From contig AP018318.1 in NCBI GenBank assembly GCA_003990705.1, positions 620,001 through 684,000 on the forward strand: 64,000 nt of DNA, read 5' to 3'. This document shows positions 7,566-16,627 of the stretch, in pieces (the first letter of the stretch is position 1; every line of letters starts with the position of its first letter). The notes beneath the pieces were generated by a model. That model had not been told where the DNA came from, made no database searches, and saw only the letters and a program-made list of their open reading frames with translations. The position numbers were made by a program, and so were the translations under genes. This DNA comes from Nostoc sp. HK-01 (GTDB taxonomy: Bacteria; Cyanobacteriota; Cyanobacteriia; Cyanobacteriales; Nostocaceae).

Positions 7566-9680
7566 TTACTCAGCACTCAGTACTTTCCTGTAAAAACTTT
7601 CTAGCCCAGCAACACAAGCCTGGTCATCAAATAGTAGATGATGATTCTGACTCATTTTTTCGGCTATGTTGTTTCGCCAAGTAGAGTCTAGACCTAGTTT
7701 AACGGCGATATCAATATATTCTGCGGCATTTTGCGCGATGGTGTCGGTTACTCCCAGCATTTTAAGAAAGCTATCGGAGTGACGACCACGCATAAATTCT
7801 CCTGGACAAGTGACAACCGGAAGATTACAAGCGATCGCTTCTAAGGTAGTATTACCACCAGACCATGTAAAAGTATCCAGATAAACATCTGCAAGCAAGT
7901 TAATCATCAAATAGTCTAAACGTTCTGGGATACTCAAAAATACACAGTAATCTTCACTATTCAAATTAATCGCAGCAAAGGCGCGTTGTAGTCGCGCCTG
8001 GAGTAAAGTTCCTCGCAAAAATACAAATTTCGCTTGCGGAACACGACGCGCAATTTCCGCCAAAATAAAATCATATTGTGGTAAATATTTAAACGGTGCT
8101 TGGCAACATAAATAAATTACCGCATCATCTGGAAGTTGAAAATCTGAGCGAGTTTTGATAATTGGAGGAATATAAGGTTTGGGGTAAGATACACCAATAT
8201 TTGGTAAGCGAATTAGTTTCTCAGAATAATGTGCTTGTGCATTTTCTGTTTCCATTAACTCGCTAGATAAAAAATAATCAATTGTTGGTAAACCAGTTGT
8301 AACAGGATGTCCCCAAGCGACACATTGTACAGGTGCAAGCCGCAGTCCAGCAATTTGCATAGTTTGCGGATTCATGCCAATTTCAGGAAACACTAAAATA
8401 TGTAAATTATCAGCAATTATTTGTTCACAAACACCTGGCAAATTATGAGGAATATGGTGAAAAACATCGCTATATTCTTGAAATTGTTCTGTTACTGGAT
8501 CTGGTTCATTTCCTGTATAGTAACAGTAAATTTCAAAGAGTTGATGATTACAGTAGCGCAGCCAACCAGTTAACCATAATGTACCGCTATAAGAATGTAA
8601 GAAATGGGAAACATAGCCAATGCGAATTTTTTGCTGTGGCTGGAGATTTGGTATGGATAAAGGCGCAACCCACTGGGGATAATTTGCAGCCATAATTTTA
8701 TGGACTAATTGTCCATATTGACTTTGCAAATCTCGATCATTTTGTGCTTGATAAGATAGATAAAAGTTTGTCAGCCGACCTATACCAGCTAAGGCATTAT
8801 TTTTTGATTCTGGAGTATTTAGGCTGGTTTGTGCAATTAAATCTTGTAATCCTTGGATATAGCGCTGGCGATAAAAATTTATTTCATTTTCATGATCATA
8901 AATACTGGGAACTGTTAAATATTTCAGCAGTTTAAAAGTATAGTCATCAGGTATCCATTTACAAGCATTCTCAGCACTAGCAATTGCTTCTTTGGTTCGA
9001 CCATTACGACGCAGGTCAATAATTAGCGAAAAATGTAAGCTACCTTCAGTAGGGTATAATGCGATCGCCTGATTCAGGGTTGCATAATACGCCTCTGTTT
9101 GCTGGGAACTTCTATAGCAATGAATCAAATTACCATAAATTTCTAAACTATAGATTTGAAATTCTAGCAGTTTTTGATATTGTGCGATCGCAGCTTGCCA
9201 TTGTCCTTCTTGGCATAACTTATTAGCCAAATCATAAATAAGTTGAACTATCGATATATTACAGAATTCATCTATTGTATATTTTGGAATATTGTCGGCT
9301 GGCGAATAACTTAAATCTTCCCTATTACCATCATTTAAAATAATTTGGGCAGATATCATCTCCCAACATTCAGCATCTAAACTGTCAATTATAGAAATTT
9401 CACATCCTGTACTACTTATATCAGAATCATCTGACATCAAAAGATTCATCAATACGCCAGACAATACTAAATTAGCGATATCTTCAGTAACATTACTATT
9501 ATCTATAATTAGATTTATTTGGTTGCTATCAGGATGATGATTCACCGTTTGAATCACCCTTTCTAAATTTAGGCAAAGAGACTCTTCTGGCTGTGACCAA
9601 TCAGGAAAGATAATTATATTTATATTACTTGTATTCAGGTTATCTGAATCATTGATGGATTCCTTTTCTGTGCTAATCAA
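7566..9680 (-). CDS. SPINDLY-type O-linked N-acetylglucosamine transferase (GT41) with TPRs
   Basis: A 704-residue protein. Residues about 20-130 form a domain beginning INIIIFPDWSQPEES that also sits at the C-terminus of the next gene upstream (at 9848). TPR-like helices follow (about 145-265). The rest (about 350-704) is the GT41 catalytic part (RIGYVSHFLHSYSGTLWLTG, VFPEIGMNPQTMQIAGLRLAP, WSGGNTTLEAIACNLPVVT). GT41 enzymes transfer GlcNAc or fucose to Ser/Thr; the bacterial substrate here is unknown. The start is TTG at 9680: a GGAG Shine-Dalgarno (9689-9692) sits 8 bases upstream and no ATG occurs before the conserved domain. It probably forms an operon with the giant glycosyltransferase upstream. 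Confidence 0.85.
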   Translation of the reverse strand: MISTEKESINDSDNLNTSNINIIIFPDWSQPEESLCLNLERVIQTVNHHPDSNQINLIIDNSNVTEDIANLVLSGVLMNLLMSDDSDISSTGCEISIIDSLDAECWEMISAQIILNDGNREDLSYSPADNIPKYTIDEFCNISIVQLIYDLANKLCQEGQWQAAIAQYQKLLEFQIYSLEIYGNLIHCYRSSQQTEAYYATLNQAIALYPTEGSLHFSLIIDLRRNGRTKEAIASAENACKWIPDDYTFKLLKYLTVPSIYDHENEINFYRQRYIQGLQDLIAQTSLNTPESKNNALAGIGRLTNFYLSYQAQNDRDLQSQYGQLVHKIMAANYPQWVAPLSIPNLQPQQKIRIGYVSHFLHSYSGTLWLTGWLRYCNHQLFEIYCYYTGNEPDPVTEQFQEYSDVFHHIPHNLPGVCEQIIADNLHILVFPEIGMNPQTMQIAGLRLAPVQCVAWGHPVTTGLPTIDYFLSSELMETENAQAHYSEKLIRLPNIGVSYPKPYIPPIIKTRSDFQLPDDAVIYLCCQAPFKYLPQYDFILAEIARRVPQAKFVFLRGTLLQARLQRAFAAINLNSEDYCVFLSIPERLDYLMINLLADVYLDTFTWSGGNTTLEAIACNLPVVTCPGEFMRGRHSDSFLKMLGVTDTIAQNAAEYIDIAVKLGLDSTWRNNIAEKMSQNHHLLFDDQACVAGLESFYRKVLSAE

Positions 9681-9847
9681 TATAAATTCTCCGATTTTTA
9701 AATATTATCTAAACAGATTTTGAGAATAAACATGAAATTTAAGTATGTATTAAAGCAATGGGTAACGCACCACTAAATAAGATGCGTTACGGCCAATTAT
9801 CATTTTTTAAAACTGCCAAATTTTTGCATATCCGAAACACATTTTAC

Positions 9848-12800
9848 TTAACTCTGTAAAACACAGAGTTGATTAATCAAGCTTTCTAGTTCGCAAGCTG
9901 GTAGTGATTCTATAGATAATTCTGCTAAAACCGCTTTATCTTCATGTTCCATAATAATTCGGCTGTTGAGACGGGGTAATAAAGCTTGCCACTGAATATC
10001 TGCTAAACTACCAACCAAAGAAATTTCTAGTCCCTCACTGATGTCTAAATCTTCTTCCATCAGCAAATTCATTGTAATTCCAGAGAGTAACAGTTCTGCA
10101 TCCTCAGCAGAGATGTTACTTGTGTTGATTAGTAGAGTGGTTTTTTGGCTATCAGGATAAGTTGCGATCGCTTTAATTACAGATTCTAACTCTAAACCAA
10201 CCACATCTTCTGATTGCGACCAATCAGGAAAAACAATTAGATTAATTTCCTTAAGATTTAAAGATAGCAGACTAGCATTAATCAAAGCAGTACTGACTAT
10301 ATTTGCCATCTTTGACCAAGAAAAGTTTTGTGCTTGTACTAAACCAGCCTCAATTAATGCTTGACGAATACTAGGTTTCTGCACATCACATAAAGCATTT
10401 GCTAGTTCATTTATATCATCATCATTCACATATATTACCGCCTCGCCTCCAACTTCAGGAATGGAAGCCTTTGGACAAGTAATCACAGGACACCCACAAG
10501 CCATTGCTTCAACAATTGGCATTCCAAAACCTTCATATTTAGAAGGATAAACCAAAGCCAATGCACCAGAATAAGCCGTTGCTAACTCTTCATCACTAAG
10601 CTGCAACATATAAACATTACTACCTGAAGTACAATCTCTAAACTCAGGTGCTAATATCCCACCACTACCTGTACAAATAATATCAAATCCATAACTACTA
10701 GCGAGTTGCGAAAATGCTTGAAAGAATAACATACTATTCTTATAACCATTTCCTGTACCAATTAAAATAAAGTAAGGTTTTGTAATGCCATATTTAGCTT
10801 TAAATACATTAACTTTCTCAAGTTTACTTGGCGAAAAAGTACTACTTACTCCACAATGAGCCACAGCAATAGACTCTATAGGTATCTCAGGGAAACAGTT
10901 TGATAAATCATGCGCTGTATGCTCTGAAATTGCTATGTAAGCCGATGCGTGCTGGATACCTTGATGTTTTACCTGCCACATAGGATTATCCATATTCCAT
11001 CCCATCACTTCTGGAATCATGTCATAAGCCATGAATACAGAAGGTGTTGTTAATGGAGTGGTGTAGTAAGAAGAAATAAATAAATCTGCGCCTTCATCAT
11101 CACAGATTTGTTGAAGCATCTGTTTATCAGCTTCAGTATTGTTATAGTCATAATTGACAATATCTAAATACCTAACTCCAAAAATTTTAGGTGCAGTACC
11201 GCCACGATCAAGGACAACAATATGATTTGCAAATCCATTGGTTGCCCATTCTTCTAATAATGACTTCCAGACACGCGCAATCCCAGTTTGGTAGAGTTGA
11301 AAAAATATGCCATCTACAACAATTTTCGGAACCCTTTGTTTAAAGGTATCTAACTTTTCAAACCATACACCTGTGTAATCAATTGCGTGTAAATTAAATC
11401 TCGCTTTTTTTTGATGTTCAAACTCATGTATTGCTTTCTTACAACCTTCCCAATGGCCATAGTCATCTATCTGAATTCTGCCATGAGGAACAATACTCTC
11501 ATAGAGATTATTAAAAATGTCCATTGTTGATTCATACCAATCTCCATCAGCATGTAGAAAAGCAATACTGCCTATCTTGGACTTATACTGAGGTAATGTT
11601 TCTGCAAATAAACCTTTTACGGGTACAACAATATCCTGGACATTTAAACGTTGACAGATAGATTCTAAGTATTCTGCTATTGGAGCTTTTAAAGTACCAA
11701 CACCATAGCCTGTGAGGTTTGCAGGTGTTCCATTACAGGAGTCAAATTCAGTCGGTTCTGGCATTCCTTCAAAAGTGTCGCAAGCATATAGCAATCTTGA
11801 GGATAAACTGTAGCGTTGGATAATAACTGCTAAAAGTGCTGCTGCTCCTCCTTTATAACTTCCGCACTCCACAAAATTGCCAGGGATATTTTCTAAACAA
11901 ACTTGCTTCGCTAGAGAGTAAAGTGAATATAGCCGAGCTTCGCTCAGGAGAGTATATGGTCTGATAACATCTAAAATCTCCTGAAACTCGTTTACTGATG
12001 GAGTCTCAGATGTTCCACTGACAGAATAATGTTGTAAATGCTTTGGTAAATTCCAATTAACTTTTGGATCAGGCTGATGTTGCACTGGTTCAACGTTTCC
12101 ACGCCAAGCTACCCCCATAATTTGCATAGTTTGGTAGACCATTGTGTTCCACCCTTTCTGCTTAAAGTAGTCTAAGCCTTGGGCTACATCAGGAGAGTTT
12201 AAATCATGAAATAGAATCAATGCGTCAGGTTCTGCTAATTGTTCGCAGGCGATCGCATCATTGAGTGGCCCTGGTGCTTCATGATCACCGTCAATGAATA
12301 TCAAAGACCACTTACGTTGTAATTGCTGGGCTAACTCATCTACTTTTTGTGGGCTGTAACCAGCCACAAGATTTACTGAATCAAAAATACCAGCAGCTTG
12401 TAAAGAATTTCTTACACTGTCATGAATATCTTGTCTGTCTAATAGAGGATCTACTACATCTAATTCAACGCCTGCTAAAGCTAAATGACAGGCAGACCAA
12501 CCAAGCCAACAGCCAATTTCTAAAGCTCTTTTACCCTTAAACTGAAGTGCTGTATTGTAGACAATATGTGCCTCATCTCGACTGAGAAATCCAATACTTG
12601 GTTGTCTCTGATCTACATACCAATTATGGGGAATCTCACTACGTAAATAAGGCCATTTACAAGTGCTTGGATCACCCACAATCATATTAGGGAAAAATTG
12701 GCTCGGTTGGATAATTTTTAAGCCTGGTGAAACGTAATCTCCATCAGGTAATAATGCTCTTTCAACTACTGCCATCGTTTGTTCTAGCATCCGTTCTTCT

Positions 12801-13891
12801 CTAAACATCTCTTCTGCTCTTGCCTTGCACGCTTGACCAATTGAGTAGCGTAACTGGTAATTAACTACCCAGTCTTCAAGAGTGCTGACTAATTCACTAA
12901 CTGTGGCTTGTGGATCAACTTTAGGGTCAGTCAGCAGTTTACCCGCCTCACCCAATTCTTCAGGAATACCACTCACGGCTGAAGCAATGACTGGTAATCC
13001 TTTAGCCATCGCTTCCATAACACATAAAGGCATTCCTTCTAATACAGAAGGGAAAACAAAAATATCAGCAGTGTTCAGCCAATCTGAAACGTCAGATCGC
13101 TGTCCTAAAAAAATAACTTTATTGCTTATTCCTAGTTGCTCAACTTCTTCTTTCAAGCTGATTTCAAGTTGTGGTTCAAAAATTCCAGCACCTATCCAAA
13201 TAAAGTAAAGATTATTCCATATTGTGCTGTTGATTAGACGTTTAATTGCCTCTAATTGAAACTGATAACCTTTTCGTGTTTCTATGCGAGCAGCAGTGAA
13301 GCAAACTACTGCATCTGAAGGAATATTTAGTGATTGTCGTAAAGTTTTACGTAAATCTAAATCACAATCAGTGAAATATTGTGGAGGTCGTCCGTAATAA
13401 ATAACTTCACCTAATTTTTTAGGTAGCTTAAACAGTTGGTGTAATAAATTTAAATTCTCAAATGAAACTGCAATTACTGACTTAGCTTTATTATAGTGAT
13501 GAGATAAGTGTTCTAAATAAATTGAAAACTGCTCTGCTAAGTGAGGTTCAACAAGACCTTCAATAATAATGAAAGGTATACCAAGTTGAATAGCAATGTG
13601 TTTAATATTTAAATTAGCAAAAGGATTGGTATTACTACAAATAATTAAATCAGGCTGATTACCTGATATTGCTAAAATTTGAGATAAATTTTGAATAACT
13701 TCTTGAGTTAAGCAAATATGCTCAATCCCTAGATGTTTTTGCTGGCTGATTACACTATCATTTACTGTAAAAGGTTGTAGACAAGTAACTCGATAACCTA
13801 ATTTGGCTAATTTACATAAAAGTGCGTGATTGTATTGTGCAACTCCACCAACTCCCGGATCTTCTGTAGATAATAATATATGTTGATTCAT
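9848..13891 (-). CDS. Giant glycosyltransferase-methyltransferase fusion (GT4-MTase-TylF-GT4)
   Basis: A protein of 1347 residues counted from the ATG at 13891 (MNQHILLSTEDPGVGGVAQ); a TTG at 13924 would add 11. Order of domains: GT4 glycosyltransferase 1 (about 1-385, FPSVLEGMPLCVMEAMAKG); a SAM methyltransferase (about 425-610, ALEIGCWLGWSACHLALAG); a TylF/MycF-type O-methyltransferase (about 650-870, VECGSYKGGAAALLA and the metal-site-like HADGDWYESTMDIF); GT4 glycosyltransferase 2 (about 885-1225, YPSKYEGFGMPIVEAMACG); and a C-terminal FPDWSQ domain (about 1235-1347). It probably builds and O-methylates a glycan on one polypeptide. Acceptor and sugars are unknown. No membrane segment. It lies 167 bp upstream of the GT41 gene on the same strand. 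Confidence 0.85.
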   Translation of the reverse strand: MNQHILLSTEDPGVGGVAQYNHALLCKLAKLGYRVTCLQPFTVNDSVISQQKHLGIEHICLTQEVIQNLSQILAISGNQPDLIICSNTNPFANLNIKHIAIQLGIPFIIIEGLVEPHLAEQFSIYLEHLSHHYNKAKSVIAVSFENLNLLHQLFKLPKKLGEVIYYGRPPQYFTDCDLDLRKTLRQSLNIPSDAVVCFTAARIETRKGYQFQLEAIKRLINSTIWNNLYFIWIGAGIFEPQLEISLKEEVEQLGISNKVIFLGQRSDVSDWLNTADIFVFPSVLEGMPLCVMEAMAKGLPVIASAVSGIPEELGEAGKLLTDPKVDPQATVSELVSTLEDWVVNYQLRYSIGQACKARAEEMFREERMLEQTMAVVERALLPDGDYVSPGLKIIQPSQFFPNMIVGDPSTCKWPYLRSEIPHNWYVDQRQPSIGFLSRDEAHIVYNTALQFKGKRALEIGCWLGWSACHLALAGVELDVVDPLLDRQDIHDSVRNSLQAAGIFDSVNLVAGYSPQKVDELAQQLQRKWSLIFIDGDHEAPGPLNDAIACEQLAEPDALILFHDLNSPDVAQGLDYFKQKGWNTMVYQTMQIMGVAWRGNVEPVQHQPDPKVNWNLPKHLQHYSVSGTSETPSVNEFQEILDVIRPYTLLSEARLYSLYSLAKQVCLENIPGNFVECGSYKGGAAALLAVIIQRYSLSSRLLYACDTFEGMPEPTEFDSCNGTPANLTGYGVGTLKAPIAEYLESICQRLNVQDIVVPVKGLFAETLPQYKSKIGSIAFLHADGDWYESTMDIFNNLYESIVPHGRIQIDDYGHWEGCKKAIHEFEHQKKARFNLHAIDYTGVWFEKLDTFKQRVPKIVVDGIFFQLYQTGIARVWKSLLEEWATNGFANHIVVLDRGGTAPKIFGVRYLDIVNYDYNNTEADKQMLQQICDDEGADLFISSYYTTPLTTPSVFMAYDMIPEVMGWNMDNPMWQVKHQGIQHASAYIAISEHTAHDLSNCFPEIPIESIAVAHCGVSSTFSPSKLEKVNVFKAKYGITKPYFILIGTGNGYKNSMLFFQAFSQLASSYGFDIICTGSGGILAPEFRDCTSGSNVYMLQLSDEELATAYSGALALVYPSKYEGFGMPIVEAMACGCPVITCPKASIPEVGGEAVIYVNDDDINELANALCDVQKPSIRQALIEAGLVQAQNFSWSKMANIVSTALINASLLSLNLKEINLIVFPDWSQSEDVVGLELESVIKAIATYPDSQKTTLLINTSNISAEDAELLLSGITMNLLMEEDLDISEGLEISLVGSLADIQWQALLPRLNSRIIMEHEDKAVLAELSIESLPACELESLINQLCVLQS

Positions 13892-13962
13892 ATTTGTTAA
13901 TTTACTGTTATGGGTTACGTTCAACCAATATTTTTATTTTTTTGATAGTAGTCAAATAAGCC

Positions 13963-14358
13963 TTAGCGATCGCTCTTAATTTGCTGCTTTTTGACATCTT
14001 CTAGAACAACTTTATAGTCTTGTCTGTCAGGATGCAGTTGCACTAACTTTTCCATCAGCGCGATCGCACCTTTGGTATCCTTTAAATGCAGTCGAGCTAT
14101 AGCTAGTTTTTCTAAAGCAACTTGGTTGTTTGGTTCCCTTTCCAAAACTAGTTCATAACCCCGTGCTTGTTGCTGTAAAGAAGACTCAAGAGATACATTC
14201 TTTGTTGGAGGTTGCTGATGTGTTTGTTGTACCCCAGTAATCACCCCAAATACCGTAGAACCCACGAAAGATACTAAGCCTACTATCGTTAAAATCCTTT
14301 TCTTCTGCTCAATTTTCTTTTGTCGGGAAATAATATAATCATCCCCAGAATTAGACAT
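13963..14358 (-). CDS. Membrane-anchored TPR protein
   Basis: A 131-residue protein with a charged, Lys-rich N-terminus, one membrane segment (about 20-43, RILTIVGLVSFVGSTVFGVITG) and two TPR-like units towards the end (ARGYELVLEREPNNQVALEKLA and AIALMEKLVQLHPDRQDYK). TPRs usually bind protein partners; here they probably face the periplasm or thylakoid lumen. It lies 71 bp upstream of the giant glycosyltransferase on the same strand and could be its first operon partner, for instance as an assembly factor. That link is inference. Confidence 0.7.
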   Translation of the reverse strand: MSNSGDDYIISRQKKIEQKKRILTIVGLVSFVGSTVFGVITGVQQTHQQPPTKNVSLESSLQQQARGYELVLEREPNNQVALEKLAIARLHLKDTKGAIALMEKLVQLHPDRQDYKVVLEDVKKQQIKSDR

Positions 14359-14989
14359 GTATTAATAGTTGCTGTCAGAAATACTGAGGTGCCAGCAAGC
14401 CTCCAGTTATGAGAGTACCCAGCACCTTCAAGAAACTATCATCTAGATTGTAAAGTTTTTATAATTCTTCAGTGGCATACTCAAGCAATGAAATATCTAG
14501 CTAGGCTGCTGTTTAATCTCTATGAGAAAATTAATTATTTATAAATTTTTGTAATAAACATATCTACTGATTAGATGTTTGCGATATCTTTGATTACGTA
14601 TAAAGATACGCAGTAAACTCTCCTTCGCCGTGTCTTCAAAACCTCAAACCAGCCGAAATACTTGTTTTTCAAACAATTACTCACATACTGATGGCTGAGG
14701 TAGATAAAATTCTGTAACTTTAACTTGTGTTATCAGTGCAACTGTCAAGATGGCTCATTTTTTCGTTACGCATACACGATGACGTGTAAGGAAACTTCTC
14801 AGTTTTGTGGTGGTAATTACCGTACAAAACCGAATTTTCCCAAAAATAAGCAGTGTTTGTTATGGTATAGTTAGAAAGTTAAGACTAGCTTTACCAATTC
14901 CAACGCTCTACGCATCGATAACAATTGCCAAGCGGAAAGCAGTTTTGATTAAGCATTTACCCAAACGAAATCTGAATTCAATCTAGGTT
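14359..14989. other. 631-bp intergenic region, no gene seen
   Basis: Divergent promoter region between the TPR gene and the DUF4327 gene. It is AT-rich. A TATAGT hexamer near 14866 could be a -10 element for the DUF4327 gene. No repeat, RNA gene or small gene could be supported. Confidence 0.35.
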
Positions 14990-15208
14990 ATGACTCAGCA
15001 AGTAATTCACCCAATGGTGAAATTGCAGCGTAACGTGCAATCACTCGTAGAATCCAATATCATCAAACCAACTGATAGCATTTGGAAAATTGCCTTTCTC
15101 TATGGCAATGACTGGCAGCACTGGAAACAGGAACTGTTAGACTTTGGCTTCAGTATGCAAGACCCAATCAGTGAACTGCTATCAGTAGAAGCATGGGATG
15201 AAGAATAG
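14990..15208 (+). CDS. DUF4327 family protein
   Basis: A 72-residue soluble protein (MTQQVIHPMVKLQRNVQSL... ending SELLSVEAWDEE). The sequence, with IKPTDSIWKIAFLYG and WKQELLDFGFSMQDP, matches my memory of DUF4327, a small family confined to cyanobacteria with no known function. It is rich in Trp and acidic residues and has no membrane segment. The ATG follows CTAGG closely. It stands alone, convergent with the kinase gene. Confidence 0.8.
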   Translation: MTQQVIHPMVKLQRNVQSLVESNIIKPTDSIWKIAFLYGNDWQHWKQELLDFGFSMQDPISELLSVEAWDEE

Positions 15209-15279
15209 GGAGTAAGCAAGGGAGACAAGGGGGAAATAATTATTTATTCCTCCCAACTCCCCAATTCCAACTCCCCAAC

Positions 15280-16539
15280 CTATACCTTGCAAGCGGCTAA
15301 TGCAGTAGTTAATTCCCTGGCAGTTTGATAGCGATCGCGTGGCAATGGCTCTGTAACACATTCAATCACCTCTCTGATTTGGGGTGTAATCGTGGGAGAG
15401 TTTGCCACATCAAACCGGAAATTTCGTCCTTTTTGGCGGAAAAATTTAAAAGGATTTTCCCCAGTCAGCAGAAAAATTAGTGTTGGCCCAATGGCATATA
15501 AATCTGATTGAATCAGAGGTTGTCCCCGTTCTTGTTCGGGAGCGCAATAGCCTTCTGCACCAATTCGAGTGCCTGGTGTCGTGCCAATTTCTTTAACAGC
15601 ACCAAAATCTAGCACCACTATATGATTATTGGCATTTCGCACCATCAGGTTAGCGGGTTTGATGTCACGATGAATTAGTGGTGGTTCTTGGCTATGCAAA
15701 TAGTCTAAAATTTCGCAGGTTTGAATCATCCAGGCGATCGCTTGGCCGGGTGTTACAGGCCCAGTCATCTGAACACGTTTTTCCAAATCTTGCCCATGAA
15801 CTAATTCCATAGCCAAGTATTTTTTCCCACCTTCCACAAAAAAGTCGTAATACTTGGGGATACCTGGATGATTTAGTGATTTCAGCGTATGAGCTTCCCG
15901 CTCAAATAATTCTTGAGCTTTAGCAATTTTCGCCATATCAGCGTTCATTTGCTTTAAGACCAAAAGTTGCGGATTTCCAGTCATCCAACCTTTTGTATCC
16001 CAAGCTAAATAAGTGGTACCCATACCACCTTGTCCTAATGTTCGCAACACCTGATACTGACGAATTGTCTGTTGCACGACTAGTGGTTGACCACAATGGA
16101 TGCAAAACAAATTTTGTGAAGAATTACCTTCATGGGTACAAGTGTAAGCGGCTCTGGCAGGGTCATGACTTAAAGACACTGATGCAGCTAATTGTTCTTC
16201 TGCTGTACTACTTTCGGGTAATATTTCTTGAATTTGAAATTGCAGTATTGGCCCTCCCTGTGCCAGTTGCAGAACTGCATTATTAGGTAGTGGACTTTGA
16301 ATTACTAAAATGCCATTGAGGAAAGTACCATTTGTACCTTGGCTATATATCTGCCAAGATTCATCATTGTTATCAGCACTGATTTGCCTGAGTTCTAGAT
16401 GATGTCGGGAAACCAAACTATCGGATAAAACCACATGATTATCCGCCGCTCGACCAATGCGAATCACGGCGGAGTTATCAAAGCACCACTGTTTCAGAGG
16501 TGTTTTGTTTTGTGGTTCTAACAGTGTCACAATAACCAC
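15280..16539 (-). CDS. FHA domain serine/threonine protein kinase
   Basis: A 419-residue kinase. An N-terminal FHA domain (about 24-102: IRIGRAADNHVVLSD, SRHHLELR, GTFLNG) binds phosphothreonine. A short cysteine cluster follows (C134, C146, C149: CIHCGQPL). The Hanks-type kinase domain spans about 162-419: glycine loop GQGGMG (169-174), K196, HRDIKPAN with D292, and DFG at 311-313. All catalytic residues are present. No transmembrane segment, so cytoplasmic. The start is GTG at 16539, since no ATG precedes the FHA domain. It follows the PP2C gene by 88 bp with a hairpin between. Kinase and phosphatase probably share substrates. Confidence 0.93.
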   Translation of the reverse strand: MVIVTLLEPQNKTPLKQWCFDNSAVIRIGRAADNHVVLSDSLVSRHHLELRQISADNNDESWQIYSQGTNGTFLNGILVIQSPLPNNAVLQLAQGGPILQFQIQEILPESSTAEEQLAASVSLSHDPARAAYTCTHEGNSSQNLFCIHCGQPLVVQQTIRQYQVLRTLGQGGMGTTYLAWDTKGWMTGNPQLLVLKQMNADMAKIAKAQELFEREAHTLKSLNHPGIPKYYDFFVEGGKKYLAMELVHGQDLEKRVQMTGPVTPGQAIAWMIQTCEILDYLHSQEPPLIHRDIKPANLMVRNANNHIVVLDFGAVKEIGTTPGTRIGAEGYCAPEQERGQPLIQSDLYAIGPTLIFLLTGENPFKFFRQKGRNFRFDVANSPTITPQIREVIECVTEPLPRDRYQTARELTTALAACKV

Positions 16540-16597
16540 AATAAAACCTGCATAAAAAATAGGGAGTAGGAATTAATAAGTTAAAAATTAAAAGTAA

Positions 16598-16621
16598 AAA
16601 GGTAAAAGTCTTTTTACCTTT
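16598..16621 (-). terminator. Hairpin between PP2C and kinase genes
   Basis: Stem AAAGGTAAAA / TTTTACCTTT with a 4-base loop; on the minus strand it is followed by a T-rich stretch. It could partly terminate or attenuate transcription from the PP2C gene into the kinase gene. The surrounding sequence is made of related T/A-rich heptamer-like units (ACTTTTT, ACTTTTG), so it may simply be a repeat. Confidence 0.45.
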
Positions 16622-16627
16622 GACTTT

